In this document: piece by piece, positions 15,756 to 23,874 of the stretch
Layout of the letters: each line of letters opens with the position of its first letter
Position numbering within the stretch: the first letter of the stretch is position 1
Assembly: GCA_017617475.1 (NCBI GenBank)
Contig: JAFZWC010000003.1
Location: 1 to 34,140, forward strand
Source of the DNA: Bacteroidales bacterium
GTDB lineage: Bacteria > Bacteroidota > Bacteroidia > Bacteroidales > UBA932
DNA length: 34,140 nucleotides
Direction of reading: 5' to 3'
The notes under the pieces: generated by a model
Seen by the model: only the letters and a program-made list of their open reading frames with translations
Database searches by the model: none
What the model was told of the DNA's origin: nothing
Position numbers and translations under genes: made by a program

Positions 15756-15793
15756 AACTTACCCGTGTAAAAAACGTTTCACACGGGTAAGTT
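15756..15793 (-). terminator. 13-bp inverted repeat between prmC and the lipoprotein gene
   Basis: AACTTACCCGTGT at 15756-15768 and its exact complement at 15781-15793 flank a 12-base loop. It lies about 30 bases after the prmC stop. Read on the minus strand, the hairpin ends in TTTT then CGG, a weak T run, so it is a probable terminator for ponA-ddl-prmC. It also sits just upstream of the lipoprotein gene's presumed promoter, so an operator role is possible. Confidence 0.55.
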
Positions 15794-15823
15794 CAAAAGA
15801 TGTATTTCAAGGGGACAGAACGG

Positions 15824-16696
15824 CTATTTCTTGTAGAAAACAAAGCGCGTCTTGTCAAAAAAGTCCTTCACTAGTTCCACATCCCGGAACCCCTCGGCAG
15901 TGAAAACCGCCTGCGTATCGGCTCCCAGTTCCTCGTTGATTTCCGTGAGACCCACGCCTTCGGCTGACAGAAAGCGCCGGGACCAGGCGGCTATGGCCCG
16001 GTAGAACAACAGCGGGTCGTCGTCCGGGACAAAGAGAGCCTGGGCCGGTTCGTAATCCAGCACATTGCGCCTCATGAGGGACTTCTCCTTCTCCATGATG
16101 TAAGGCGGATTGGAGAGGATGAGGTCGAAGGGACCGTAAGGGAACTCCTGGGCGGGATCCAGGACATCGGCCTTGACAAAGACAGGAGGAATGGCTCCCG
16201 TGCTTTTGAGGTCGGAAGCGAACGCCTGCCCCCGGGCCACGCCCAGGGCGGCATCGGAAAGGTCCACGCCCACCACCTGCGCGCCGGGAACGCCCAGGGC
16301 TACCGACCAGGCTATATTGCCCGAACCGGTGCACAGGTCCAGCACCCGGACGGGCTTGGCTCTCTTGCCGGCTATCCTAATGGCTTCCTGCACCAGTATT
16401 TCCGTCTCCGGACGGGGGATGAGCACGTCGGGGGACACATGGAACCTGCGGCCGCAGAACTCGCATACGCCCGTAACGTACTGGATGGGTTCTCCCTTCT
16501 TCAGACGCTCCAGGCCGGCTTCCAGGGCCGGTTCATCCTTCTTGTCCACCACAAATTGCGGCTCGATGATATGGGTATAGCTCTGCGTGCCGATAAGCTC
16601 CTCGCACAGCATAAGCACCAGATTGCGGGCCTCGGCGGCAGGATACAACGGCTCCAGGGACTGCGTTCCTTCTTTCAGAAAGTCTGCCAGCAGCAT
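15824..16696 (-). CDS. prmC: release factor glutamine methyltransferase
   Basis: N5-methylates the glutamine of the GGQ motif in RF1 and RF2 with S-adenosylmethionine. 290 residues, normal length. The N-terminal helical domain is followed by the PRPETE motif at 94-99, the SAM-binding VLDLCTGSGNIA near 118-129 and the substrate glutamine motif NPPY at 196-199. It starts 3 bases after the ddl stop codon, so it belongs to the same transcript as ponA and ddl. The pairing with cell-wall genes is probably organisational rather than functional. Confidence 0.95.
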   Translation of the reverse strand: MLLADFLKEGTQSLEPLYPAAEARNLVLMLCEELIGTQSYTHIIEPQFVVDKKDEPALEAGLERLKKGEPIQYVTGVCEFCGRRFHVSPDVLIPRPETEILVQEAIRIAGKRAKPVRVLDLCTGSGNIAWSVALGVPGAQVVGVDLSDAALGVARGQAFASDLKSTGAIPPVFVKADVLDPAQEFPYGPFDLILSNPPYIMEKEKSLMRRNVLDYEPAQALFVPDDDPLLFYRAIAAWSRRFLSAEGVGLTEINEELGADTQAVFTAEGFRDVELVKDFFDKTRFVFYKK

Positions 16697-16699
16697 TCC

Positions 16700-17719
16700 C
16701 TATGAATTCTCGATGATGGTGGTAAGGAAATCGGTGATGCTGATTCCTGCCGTGCGGATCATCTTAGGTACCAGAGAGGCGTTGGTCATGCCCGGGATAA
16801 TGTTCACCTCCAGGAAGTACAGGCCGTCCTTTGCGGCCAGATAGTCCATGCGCACCAGGCCCTTGCATCCCAGATAATCATAGATGCGCTTGCTGGTCTC
16901 CTGAACGGTTTTGGTAAGTTCCGGCGACACCTGGGCCGGGCAGATTTCCTGACTGAGGCCGTTATACTTTGCGTCGTAGTCGAACCAGCCGGTTTCGGAA
17001 ATGATCTCGATGATGGGCAAGGCCTTTACTTCCTTGCCGTCACGGTAGACGGCGCAGGTGAGCTCATGCTCGGCCGGAATGGCTTTCTCCACCAGGGCCA
17101 TCTCTCCTTCGGTGAAGGCAAAGCGCACGGCGGCAGGCAGGTCCTCGGCCTTTTCCACCTTGGTGATGCCGAAACTGGAACCGCCGCCGGTGGGCTTCAC
17201 AAACAGCGGCAGGCCCAGACGCTCGAGGGTCTTGGCGCAGAAATCTTCAATGTTGTCTCCCATGCGGACGAAAGCGTCGGGAGACAGCTTCACGAAGTCC
17301 TGACCGCGGAGGTAGCTCTTGCAGGAATACTTGTCAAAAGCCACCGTGGTCACGAAAGCGCTGCAGGTGGAATGAGGAATGCCCAACATCTCAAAATAGC
17401 CCTGCAGCAGGCCCGTTTCTCCGGGAGCGCCGTGCTGCATGATGTAGGCGAAGTCGAACTTGATCTTCTCCCCCAGCACCATCACGGAAAAATCGGACTT
17501 GTCCACCATGGGCTGGGCGCCCTCGGGGAAAGCCTGGCGCATGCTGTTGGCCTTGCGCATAGCCACCAGCTTCCACTGCCCGAAACGGGCGAAAATCTCG
17601 TATACGTCGTATTTGAATTCATCAATACGGGAGGCGGTGAACTCGCCGCTACGGCAAGACACTTCCCATTCCGACGAGTCACTGCCGTAGATAACGGCTA
17701 TAGCTTGATATTTTGCCAT
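16700..17719 (-). CDS. ddl: D-alanine--D-alanine ligase
   Basis: ATP-grasp ligase that makes D-Ala-D-Ala for peptidoglycan precursors in the cytosol. 339 residues. The N-terminal loop GSDSSEWEVSCRSG, the HGAPGETG motif (about 115-122), the lysine strand LFVKPTGGGSSFG and the metal-binding EVNIIPGMT near the C-terminus are all present. GETG replaces the more common GEDG, a conservative variation. It lies 9 bases after ponA and 3 bases before prmC. Confidence 0.95.
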   Translation of the reverse strand: MAKYQAIAVIYGSDSSEWEVSCRSGEFTASRIDEFKYDVYEIFARFGQWKLVAMRKANSMRQAFPEGAQPMVDKSDFSVMVLGEKIKFDFAYIMQHGAPGETGLLQGYFEMLGIPHSTCSAFVTTVAFDKYSCKSYLRGQDFVKLSPDAFVRMGDNIEDFCAKTLERLGLPLFVKPTGGGSSFGITKVEKAEDLPAAVRFAFTEGEMALVEKAIPAEHELTCAVYRDGKEVKALPIIEIISETGWFDYDAKYNGLSQEICPAQVSPELTKTVQETSKRIYDYLGCKGLVRMDYLAAKDGLYFLEVNIIPGMTNASLVPKMIRTAGISITDFLTTIIENS

Positions 17720-17728
17720 AGGTAAGCC

Positions 17729-20059
17729 TTATTCAAAATAGTAGTTTTCCAAGTCTGACAGTTCAGGGTTGGCGTTTTCTTCATTTTGTCTGACACCGTT
17801 GCAATAGTTGCCCTTCAGGCTCTCCGGGAACACGTCGGATTCCGAAATGCCCAGCGTGCCGTCTTTGATAACCTTCTGCATCCACAGGCCCCAGATGGGC
17901 AGGGCCATGTTGGCACCCTGGCCCAGGCTGGTGCTGGTGAAGTGGACGTAGCGGTCTTCGGCCCCCACCCATACGCCGGCGGTAATGGTGGGCGTATAGC
18001 CGATGAACCAGCCGTCGGAGTTGTCGTTGGTGGTTCCCGTCTTGCCGGCAATCTCTCCCTTGAGGCCGTAGCGGAAACGCAGACGGCCGCCGGTACCGCC
18101 GCCATCCACCACAGCACGCATCATCTGGATCATGGCGCCGGTGGCCCGCTGGCTCAGGGCCTCGCGCTTGCGGTCGCTGAACTGGCCCAGCACGTTGCCG
18201 TCACTGTCTTCGATACGGGTAACGAAGAGCGGATAGGTATAGGTACCTCCGGAAGGGAAGGTGTTGTAAGCGGTGACCATGTCGTATACGGAAAGGTCGG
18301 CCGAACCCACACAGAGCGAAGCCACGGGGTCCACAAAGCCGGTAATGCCCATCTTGCGCATCATGGAAACCATGGACGGGGCGCCCAACTCCTTCATCAA
18401 ATAGGCCGACACGGAGTTGGAGCTATGGGCAAGGCCCCACGTAAGGTTCACCATGGTGCCGTCGGCGTGGGGGTCCTGAGGGGACCAGGTGTCACCGTCG
18501 TTGACCACGATGACCACCGGCGAGTTGAGCACGGGGTCGCAGGGTGTCATGCCGGATTCCATGGCCTCGGTGTACAAGAAGGGCTTGATGGTGGAGCCTA
18601 CCTGGCGCTTGCCCTGGCGCACGTTGTCGTATTTGAAATAGCGGTAGTCGGGGCCGCCCACATACGCTCTCACATGACCCGTTCCGGGTTCGATGGCCAT
18701 GAAGGCCGCGCGGAAGAAGGACTTGTAGTAGCGGATGGAATCGTCGGGGGTCATGAGGGTATCCCTATAGCCGGGGGCGTCCCAGGTGAATACGCGCATC
18801 TTCACTTTTTGCTTGAAGGAGGCGTCAATTTCGGCTTCCGAGCAGCCGGAGGCCCTCATCATGCGGGTGCGGTCGCTCCAGCGGCGGGCCTGCTTGAGGG
18901 TGGTCTCGATGACGGACTTGTCGGTGTCGGACGTGAACGGGGGATTGCGACGGTTCTTGAGCTCTTTCCAGAAGGCTTTCTGGAGATCCTTGCCCAGGTG
19001 TTCCACTATGGCTTCCTCGGCATAACGCTGCATCTTATAATTGATGGTGGTATAGATGCGGAGGCCGTCGCGGTCCAGGTCGTACGGGGTTCCGTCGCTC
19101 TTGGCGTTCTTGTTGAGCCAGCCGTACAGGGGGTCGTCGGCCCAGAGGAGGGAATCGGCCTGGAAATCTTCCGCGAACTGGTAGGAGGAACGCTTGGGCT
19201 GGGAGGCGCTCATGGTGCGGCGCAGCATGTCACGGAAATACGGGCCCACGCCGGTGGTGCGGTCTCCCTGACGGGTGTGCAGCACGATGGGCAGGGCCTT
19301 GAGTGAATCGCACTCCGCCCTGGTGATGTATTTCATGGAACGCATGCGGTCCAGCACCAGGTTGCGGCGCTTGAGGGCGTTGTCCGGATTGATGGCAGGG
19401 TTGTAACGGGTGGGCTTGTTAACCATACCCACCAGTACGGCGCTTTCTTCTACCTGAAGGTCTGAGGGCTGCTTGCCGAAGAACAGGTTGGCGGCGCTGG
19501 AGATGCCGTAAGAGTTGGAACCGAAGAAGATGGCATTGAGGTACATGTCCACAATCTCTTCCTTGGTATAGTTGCGTTCCAGCTTGATGGCGGTGATCCA
19601 TTCCTTGAGCTTGATCCAGACCATCTTGATCTTGCCCACGTGCTCTCCGCGGGGATAGAGCGTCTTGGCCAGCTGCTGGGTGATGGTGGAACCACCGCCC
19701 TGGGAGGAATCCCGGGCCAGGAGGGTCTTGAACGCCACGCGGGCCAGGGACTGGATGTCTACGCCGGAGTGTTTATAGAAACGCTTGTCCTCCGTGGCTA
19801 CGGTAGCCTGCACCAGCGAGGGGGCCAGCTCTTCATAGCTTACGAAGGTTCTATTTTCTATATGGTAGGTGGTGAGGATTTCGCCTTCTTCCGCTATGAC
19901 CTGGGTGGCCAGCTTGGTGTCCGGATTCTCCAGCTGCTCCAGGGACGGGATGTCGGCAAAGGCCCAGACCACGCAAAGCAAAAGGAACAGGGCTACGAAA
20001 GGGGCTACCAGAATAATCCAGTACCACTTGACAATCTTTTTCTTTTTGTCGTCTGTCAT
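17729..20059 (-). CDS. ponA: class A penicillin-binding protein 1A
   Basis: Bifunctional inner-membrane enzyme that polymerises lipid II and cross-links peptidoglycan. 776 residues from ATG at 20059; a GTG at 20083 would add eight residues but is less plausible. One membrane helix is at about 12-35. The GT51 domain has the catalytic glutamate Glu90 in ATEDKRFYKHSGVD and the motif GGGSTITQQLAK. The transpeptidase domain has Ser489 in STIK, SSN at 546-548 and KTGT at 673-676. It is the first gene of ponA-ddl-prmC and is divergent from topA. Confidence 0.96.
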   Translation of the reverse strand: MTDDKKKKIVKWYWIILVAPFVALFLLLCVVWAFADIPSLEQLENPDTKLATQVIAEEGEILTTYHIENRTFVSYEELAPSLVQATVATEDKRFYKHSGVDIQSLARVAFKTLLARDSSQGGGSTITQQLAKTLYPRGEHVGKIKMVWIKLKEWITAIKLERNYTKEEIVDMYLNAIFFGSNSYGISSAANLFFGKQPSDLQVEESAVLVGMVNKPTRYNPAINPDNALKRRNLVLDRMRSMKYITRAECDSLKALPIVLHTRQGDRTTGVGPYFRDMLRRTMSASQPKRSSYQFAEDFQADSLLWADDPLYGWLNKNAKSDGTPYDLDRDGLRIYTTINYKMQRYAEEAIVEHLGKDLQKAFWKELKNRRNPPFTSDTDKSVIETTLKQARRWSDRTRMMRASGCSEAEIDASFKQKVKMRVFTWDAPGYRDTLMTPDDSIRYYKSFFRAAFMAIEPGTGHVRAYVGGPDYRYFKYDNVRQGKRQVGSTIKPFLYTEAMESGMTPCDPVLNSPVVIVVNDGDTWSPQDPHADGTMVNLTWGLAHSSNSVSAYLMKELGAPSMVSMMRKMGITGFVDPVASLCVGSADLSVYDMVTAYNTFPSGGTYTYPLFVTRIEDSDGNVLGQFSDRKREALSQRATGAMIQMMRAVVDGGGTGGRLRFRYGLKGEIAGKTGTTNDNSDGWFIGYTPTITAGVWVGAEDRYVHFTSTSLGQGANMALPIWGLWMQKVIKDGTLGISESDVFPESLKGNYCNGVRQNEENANPELSDLENYYFE

Positions 20060-20104
20060 CTTGCCAAAATTTCTTGTGCGCACAAGACCTTAGGTCTTGG
20101 CAAA
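20060..20104 (-). promoter_or_regulatory. overlapping palindromes in the ponA leader
   Basis: A 14-bp perfect palindrome CTTGTGCGCACAAG (20073-20086) overlaps a 7-3-7 inverted repeat CAAGACC-TTA-GGTCTTG (20083-20099). They share CAAG, so on RNA the two hairpins exclude each other. TTGCCAA at about 20098-20104 can also pair with TTGGCAA directly next to the start codon. Either a protein operator or an RNA switch is possible. Confidence 0.45.
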
Positions 20105-20115
20105 AGTTCAACTTA

Positions 20116-20123
20116 CAAAAGTA
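20116..20123 (-). promoter_or_regulatory. -7 element of ponA
   Basis: TACTTTTG on the minus strand, 56 bases before the ATG. No TTG at the expected distance is seen, so the -33 box is weak. Confidence 0.55.
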
Positions 20124-20212
20124 GTGAGAAAATTTGGAAATATGCCTCAAATCTGCTTTACTTTGCAGAAAATTTGCCCCGACATTTGTCGCGTTGGCTC
20201 AATGGAATGTGT

Positions 20213-22513
20213 ATGAAGAATCTGGTGATTGTAGAGTCTCCCGGTAAGGTGAAAACCATCCAGCAATACTTGGGAAAAGATTATCTGGTCAAGGCCTCCA
20301 TAGGCCATATCCGGGACTTGGAAGAGCATAAGCTGAGCGTAGACGTGCAGAACGGTTTTCAGCCGGAATACGTCGTTCCCTCCAATAAGAGAAAGGTGGT
20401 GGCCGAGCTGGGAAAGCTGGCCGATGAAGCCCAGACCGTATGGCTGGCTTCCGATGAGGACCGCGAAGGGGAAGCCATCTCCTGGCACCTTCGCGAGACG
20501 CTGCAGCTGCCCGCAGCCAAGACCCGCAGAATCGTTTTCCACGAAATCACCAAGAATGCTATCCTGCAGGCCATCGAGAACCCCAGGGACATTGACATGA
20601 ACCTGGTGAACGCCCAGCAGGCCCGCCGTGTGCTGGACCGCCTGGTGGGCTTTGAGCTTTCTCCCATCCTCTGGCGCAAAATCCAGCCCAAGCTTAGTGC
20701 CGGCCGCGTCCAGAGCGTGGCCCTCCGCCTCATTGTGGACCGGGAGAAGGAAATCATGGCCTTCGAACCCGTTCCCTACTACCGCGTAGAAGCCCAGTTC
20801 CGTCCGGAAGGGGGATCCACCCCGGTCAAGGCGGCACTGGACACCCGTTTCGCCACCGAAGAGGAGGCCCGCCAGTTCCTTCTGGACAGCGTGGGCGCCA
20901 CCTACCGCGTGGCTTCCGTAGAGAAGAAGGAAGGAGTACGCGTTCCGTCGGCCCCCTTCACCACCTCCACCCTTCAGCAGGAAGCGGCCCGCAAGCTCCG
21001 TTTCCCGGTTTCCACTACCATGCGGGTGGCCCAGACGCTCTACGAGCGCGGTCTCATCACCTACATGCGTACGGACTCCACCAACCTGTCTTCCCTGGCC
21101 CTGGCCACGGCCAAACAGTACATCACGGAGAATTACGGAGCGGCTTACCTCCACACCCGCCAGTACCATACCCAGTCCAAAGGCGCCCAGGAGGCCCACG
21201 AAGCCATCCGCCCCACCTATATTTCCAACGTGGAGATTGAAGGCTCCTCCCAGGAAAAGAAACTGTACGAGCTCATCTGGAAACGCACCGTAGCTTCTCA
21301 GATGGCCGAAAGCCGGGTAATGAACACCACCCTCAAAGTCTCCTCCGACAAGCGGCCGGAACAGTACGGCATCCAGTCCGTGGAGATTCTCTTCGACGGT
21401 TACATGAAAGTATACCTGGAAGGCCGGGACGACGATGACAACGCCCCCGAAGAGCAGGTCATCCTGCCCGGCATCAAACAGGGAGACCGCATGATGGAAG
21501 AGGGCATCACCGCCCAGTGCAAGTTCACCACTCCGCCCACCCGTTACTCGGAAGCCACCCTGGTGAAGAAACTGGAAGAGCTGGGCATCGGCCGACCTTC
21601 CACTTACGCCGCCACCGTGGACACCCTTACCCGGGGCCGTGGCTATGCCGTAAAGGGAGACAAGGAGGGCAAGAGCTTCAAGGTCACCAACTTAACCCTC
21701 AAAAACGGCTCGGTGAAAACCAGCCAGAAGACCGAGGTGGTGGGGGCCGAGAAGGGCAAGCTCCTGCCTCAGGAGATCGGCCTCATCGTAACGGATTATC
21801 TGGTCCAGAACTTCACCGATATCCTGGACTACGACTTCACCGCCAACGTAGAGACGGACTTCGACGAGGTGGCCGAAGGCAAAAAGGCCTGGAACCACAC
21901 CATCGAAGAATTCTATACCCCTTTCCACAAGCATGTGGACGCCGTCCTTCACGACGGCAACTACAGCAAGATCACCCGCGAAATCGGCGTTGCCCCCGAC
22001 GGTGAAAAGGTCATCGCCGCCTTCGGCAAATTCGGCCCTTATGTGCAGAAGGGTGAGGGTGAAAACCGCCAGAGCGCGTCGCTGGCCAAGGGTCAGCTCA
22101 TTGAGACGCTCACCCTGGAAGACGCCCTCAAGCTGCTGGAACTCCCCCGCGTGGTGGGCCAGCTGGACGGCGTGGACATAGTGGCCACCCGGGGCCGTTT
22201 TGGACCCTATCTGAAGTATGGGGATAAAAATGTGAAACTTCCCCGCGGAAAAGACCCGCTGCGCATTACCCTGGAAGAGTGCCAATCCCTTATCCAGGAG
22301 GCCTCAGCCGAGAAACCCGCACAGACCTATCTTGCAGAATTTGGGGACATTAAGGTGATTAACGGCCGATATGGTCCATATATTAAGCAGGGTGCTTCCA
22401 ATTATAAAATTCCCAAAGGAAAGGATGCTGCAAAACTGACCGAAGCTGATTGTCAAGAGATTATAGCGCAGTCGGAGCCCACCAAAAAAAGTTCCGGAAG
22501 GCGTAATAATTAA
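20213..22513 (+). CDS. topA: DNA topoisomerase I
   Basis: Type IA topoisomerase that relaxes negative supercoils. 766 residues from ATG at 20213, where MKNLVIVESPGKVKTI is the canonical start; the frame stays open far upstream but without homology. The Toprim acidic triad is Asp81, Asp83 and Glu85 in ASDEDREGEA. The catalytic tyrosine is Tyr284 in GLITYMRTDS. The C-terminus carries at least three GPY-type repeats (FGPYVQKGE, GRFGPYLKYG, GRYGPYIKQG) instead of zinc fingers, as is usual in this phylum. It is divergent from ponA. Confidence 0.96.
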   Translation: MKNLVIVESPGKVKTIQQYLGKDYLVKASIGHIRDLEEHKLSVDVQNGFQPEYVVPSNKRKVVAELGKLADEAQTVWLASDEDREGEAISWHLRETLQLPAAKTRRIVFHEITKNAILQAIENPRDIDMNLVNAQQARRVLDRLVGFELSPILWRKIQPKLSAGRVQSVALRLIVDREKEIMAFEPVPYYRVEAQFRPEGGSTPVKAALDTRFATEEEARQFLLDSVGATYRVASVEKKEGVRVPSAPFTTSTLQQEAARKLRFPVSTTMRVAQTLYERGLITYMRTDSTNLSSLALATAKQYITENYGAAYLHTRQYHTQSKGAQEAHEAIRPTYISNVEIEGSSQEKKLYELIWKRTVASQMAESRVMNTTLKVSSDKRPEQYGIQSVEILFDGYMKVYLEGRDDDDNAPEEQVILPGIKQGDRMMEEGITAQCKFTTPPTRYSEATLVKKLEELGIGRPSTYAATVDTLTRGRGYAVKGDKEGKSFKVTNLTLKNGSVKTSQKTEVVGAEKGKLLPQEIGLIVTDYLVQNFTDILDYDFTANVETDFDEVAEGKKAWNHTIEEFYTPFHKHVDAVLHDGNYSKITREIGVAPDGEKVIAAFGKFGPYVQKGEGENRQSASLAKGQLIETLTLEDALKLLELPRVVGQLDGVDIVATRGRFGPYLKYGDKNVKLPRGKDPLRITLEECQSLIQEASAEKPAQTYLAEFGDIKVINGRYGPYIKQGASNYKIPKGKDAAKLTEADCQEIIAQSEPTKKSSGRRNN

Positions 22514-22523
22514 AAATAATCCT

Positions 22524-22531
22524 TATATTTG
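22524..22531 (+). promoter_or_regulatory. -7 element of the Lrp-family gene
   Basis: TATATTTG, 26 bases before the ATG, just past the end of topA. No clear -33 partner. Confidence 0.6.
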
Positions 22532-22557
22532 CAGCGGTTAGTTTAAAATTGTAAGCA

Positions 22558-23052
22558 ATGGCTAGTTATCACATTGACCAGATCGACCAGAAGATCCTTT
22601 CTTACCTTGTCAAGAACGCCCGTATGCCTTTCCTGGAAATCGCCCGTGAGTGCGGGGTTTCCGGTGCGGCCATCCACCAGCGCTACAAACGTCTGGAAGC
22701 CAACGGCGTCATTACAGGATCCCGCCTTCAGGTGAAACCGCAGGCCCTGGGCCTCAATGTGTGTGCCTTTGTGAGCATCTCCCTTTCCGAGTCCACCAAG
22801 TATCCGGAGGTCATTGCCAACCTCAAGAAGATTCCGGAAATCGTGGAGTGTCATTTTGTAACCGGCAAATATGCCATCCTGGCCAAGCTCTACTGCCTGG
22901 ACAACGACCACCTGATGGAGGTTCTCCTGAACACCATCCAGAAGATCCCCTACATCCAGAGTACGGACACCATGATCTCCCTGGACGAGCCCATCGAGCG
23001 CCAGGTCTGGGTAAAGGATTTCAAATCGACCACTTACACAGGAAGAGACTAA
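22558..23052 (+). CDS. Lrp/AsnC family transcriptional regulator
   Basis: 164 residues. The N-terminal winged helix-turn-helix (DQIDQKILSYLVKNARMPF, then VSGAAIHQRYKRLEANGVI) spans about residues 7-55. A RAM/ACT-like effector domain follows at about 70-145 (FVSISLSES, ECHFVTGKYAILAKLYCLD). Such proteins form octamers or dimers of dimers and respond to amino acids or related small molecules. The effector cannot be inferred here. It has its own promoter and converges on ispD across a short inverted-repeat element. Confidence 0.93.
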   Translation: MASYHIDQIDQKILSYLVKNARMPFLEIARECGVSGAAIHQRYKRLEANGVITGSRLQVKPQALGLNVCAFVSISLSESTKYPEVIANLKKIPEIVECHFVTGKYAILAKLYCLDNDHLMEVLLNTIQKIPYIQSTDTMISLDEPIERQVWVKDFKSTTYTGRD

Positions 23053-23053
23053 C

Positions 23054-23114
23054 AGATCCTTCGGCCCAAGGGCCTCAGGATGACAATTGTCATTCTGAGC
23101 GAAGCGAAGAATCT
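23054..23114. repeat. REP-like imperfect inverted repeat between lrp and ispD
   Basis: About 61 bases forming an imperfect palindrome around ATGACAATTGTCAT. The left arm AGATCCTTCGGCC...CTCAGGATGACA mirrors the right arm, whose complement is AGATTCTTCG...CTCAGAATGACA. Sequences of this kind recur in many copies in diverse bacterial genomes. It starts one base after the Lrp stop codon and encodes the last seven codons and stop of ispD. It could also serve as a bidirectional hairpin terminator. Confidence 0.7.
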
Positions 23115-23797
23115 ATAATGGCTTTCGCCAACACAAGATCTTCCGGAGTAGTAATCTTGATATTTAGCCGCTCTCCTTCCGCGAAGGTGAGCGGTATTCC
23201 GTATCTTTCGGCCACTGACGCGTCGTCCGTAAAGAGGGTGTCGAAGCCCTGGCCGTATGCCTGCTTGAGCAGTTCGCTGTAGAAGATTTGCGGGGTTTGG
23301 GCGCCGTAGATGCGGCTGCGGTCTATGGGTTCTCCCGTGGCGGCAAGGGTGCCGTCGGCCTTCTTTTCCAGGACTTTCAGGGTGTCCGTGACGGGCATTA
23401 CGGGGATGAGGGCGGGGACGCTTTGCGCCCGGGCGAAGAGTTCCCGGATTTTGCCGATGGAAAGGAGCGGACGCACCCCGTCGTGCACGGCGACGAGGGC
23501 GCCGTCGGGGACGTAGGCCAGGGCGTTCTGGACGGAATGAAAGCGGGTGAAACCACCCTTGGCCAGGCGCTGCGGGCATGTGAAATCGGCCTTGATGCAG
23601 TACTGTCTCCAGGTGGTGACGTGGGCCTCCGGAAGCACCGTAACAATCTGTAAATCAGGGATGGCTTCCAGAAAGCGCTCGATGGTCAGACGGAGGATGG
23701 GTTTCCCTTCCAATTCCAAAAATTGCTTGGGAACGGAGCCTCCCATCCGGGTTCCCATTCCGCCCGCCGTAACTATCAGAAAATTTTTTCGTTCCAT
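23090..23797 (-). CDS. ispD: 2-C-methyl-D-erythritol 4-phosphate cytidylyltransferase
   Basis: Third step of the MEP isoprenoid pathway: transfers CMP from CTP to MEP, feeding undecaprenyl carrier and quinone synthesis. 235 residues. The nucleotide-binding loop VTAGGMGTRMG with PKQFLELEGKP is at the N-terminus, VHDGVRPL in the middle, TQTP-like AQTPQIF, and TPEDL near the end. The final residues DSSLRSE and stop are encoded by the repeat element at 23054-23114, so the natural C-terminus has been replaced or extended. ATG at 23797. Confidence 0.95.
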   Translation of the reverse strand: MERKNFLIVTAGGMGTRMGGSVPKQFLELEGKPILRLTIERFLEAIPDLQIVTVLPEAHVTTWRQYCIKADFTCPQRLAKGGFTRFHSVQNALAYVPDGALVAVHDGVRPLLSIGKIRELFARAQSVPALIPVMPVTDTLKVLEKKADGTLAATGEPIDRSRIYGAQTPQIFYSELLKQAYGQGFDTLFTDDASVAERYGIPLTFAEGERLNIKITTPEDLVLAKAIIDSSLRSE

Positions 23798-23833
23798 CGC
23801 AAAATACTTTATGCGAATATAAGAATTTTTTCG

Positions 23834-23841
23834 TAATTTTG
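23834..23841 (+). promoter_or_regulatory. -7 element of the mreB operon
   Basis: TAATTTTG, 33 bases before the mreB ATG. A -33 partner is not clear. Confidence 0.55.
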
Positions 23842-23874
23842 ACGACTAATAGCTCGAAACAGAAAAACACCAAT

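Noticed and set aside
17786..19306. 506-codon open frame on the plus strand
   Set aside because: Antisense shadow of ponA; no recognisable motif and no promoter.
20060..20083. GTG start of ponA eight codons upstream
   Set aside because: It falls in the palindromic leader. ATG at 20059 gives the usual short charged N-terminus before the membrane helix.
19640..20212. Long N-terminal extension of topA
   Set aside because: The open frame runs back into the ponA gene on the other strand. TopA homology begins at 20213 and the extra part has no similarity to the family.
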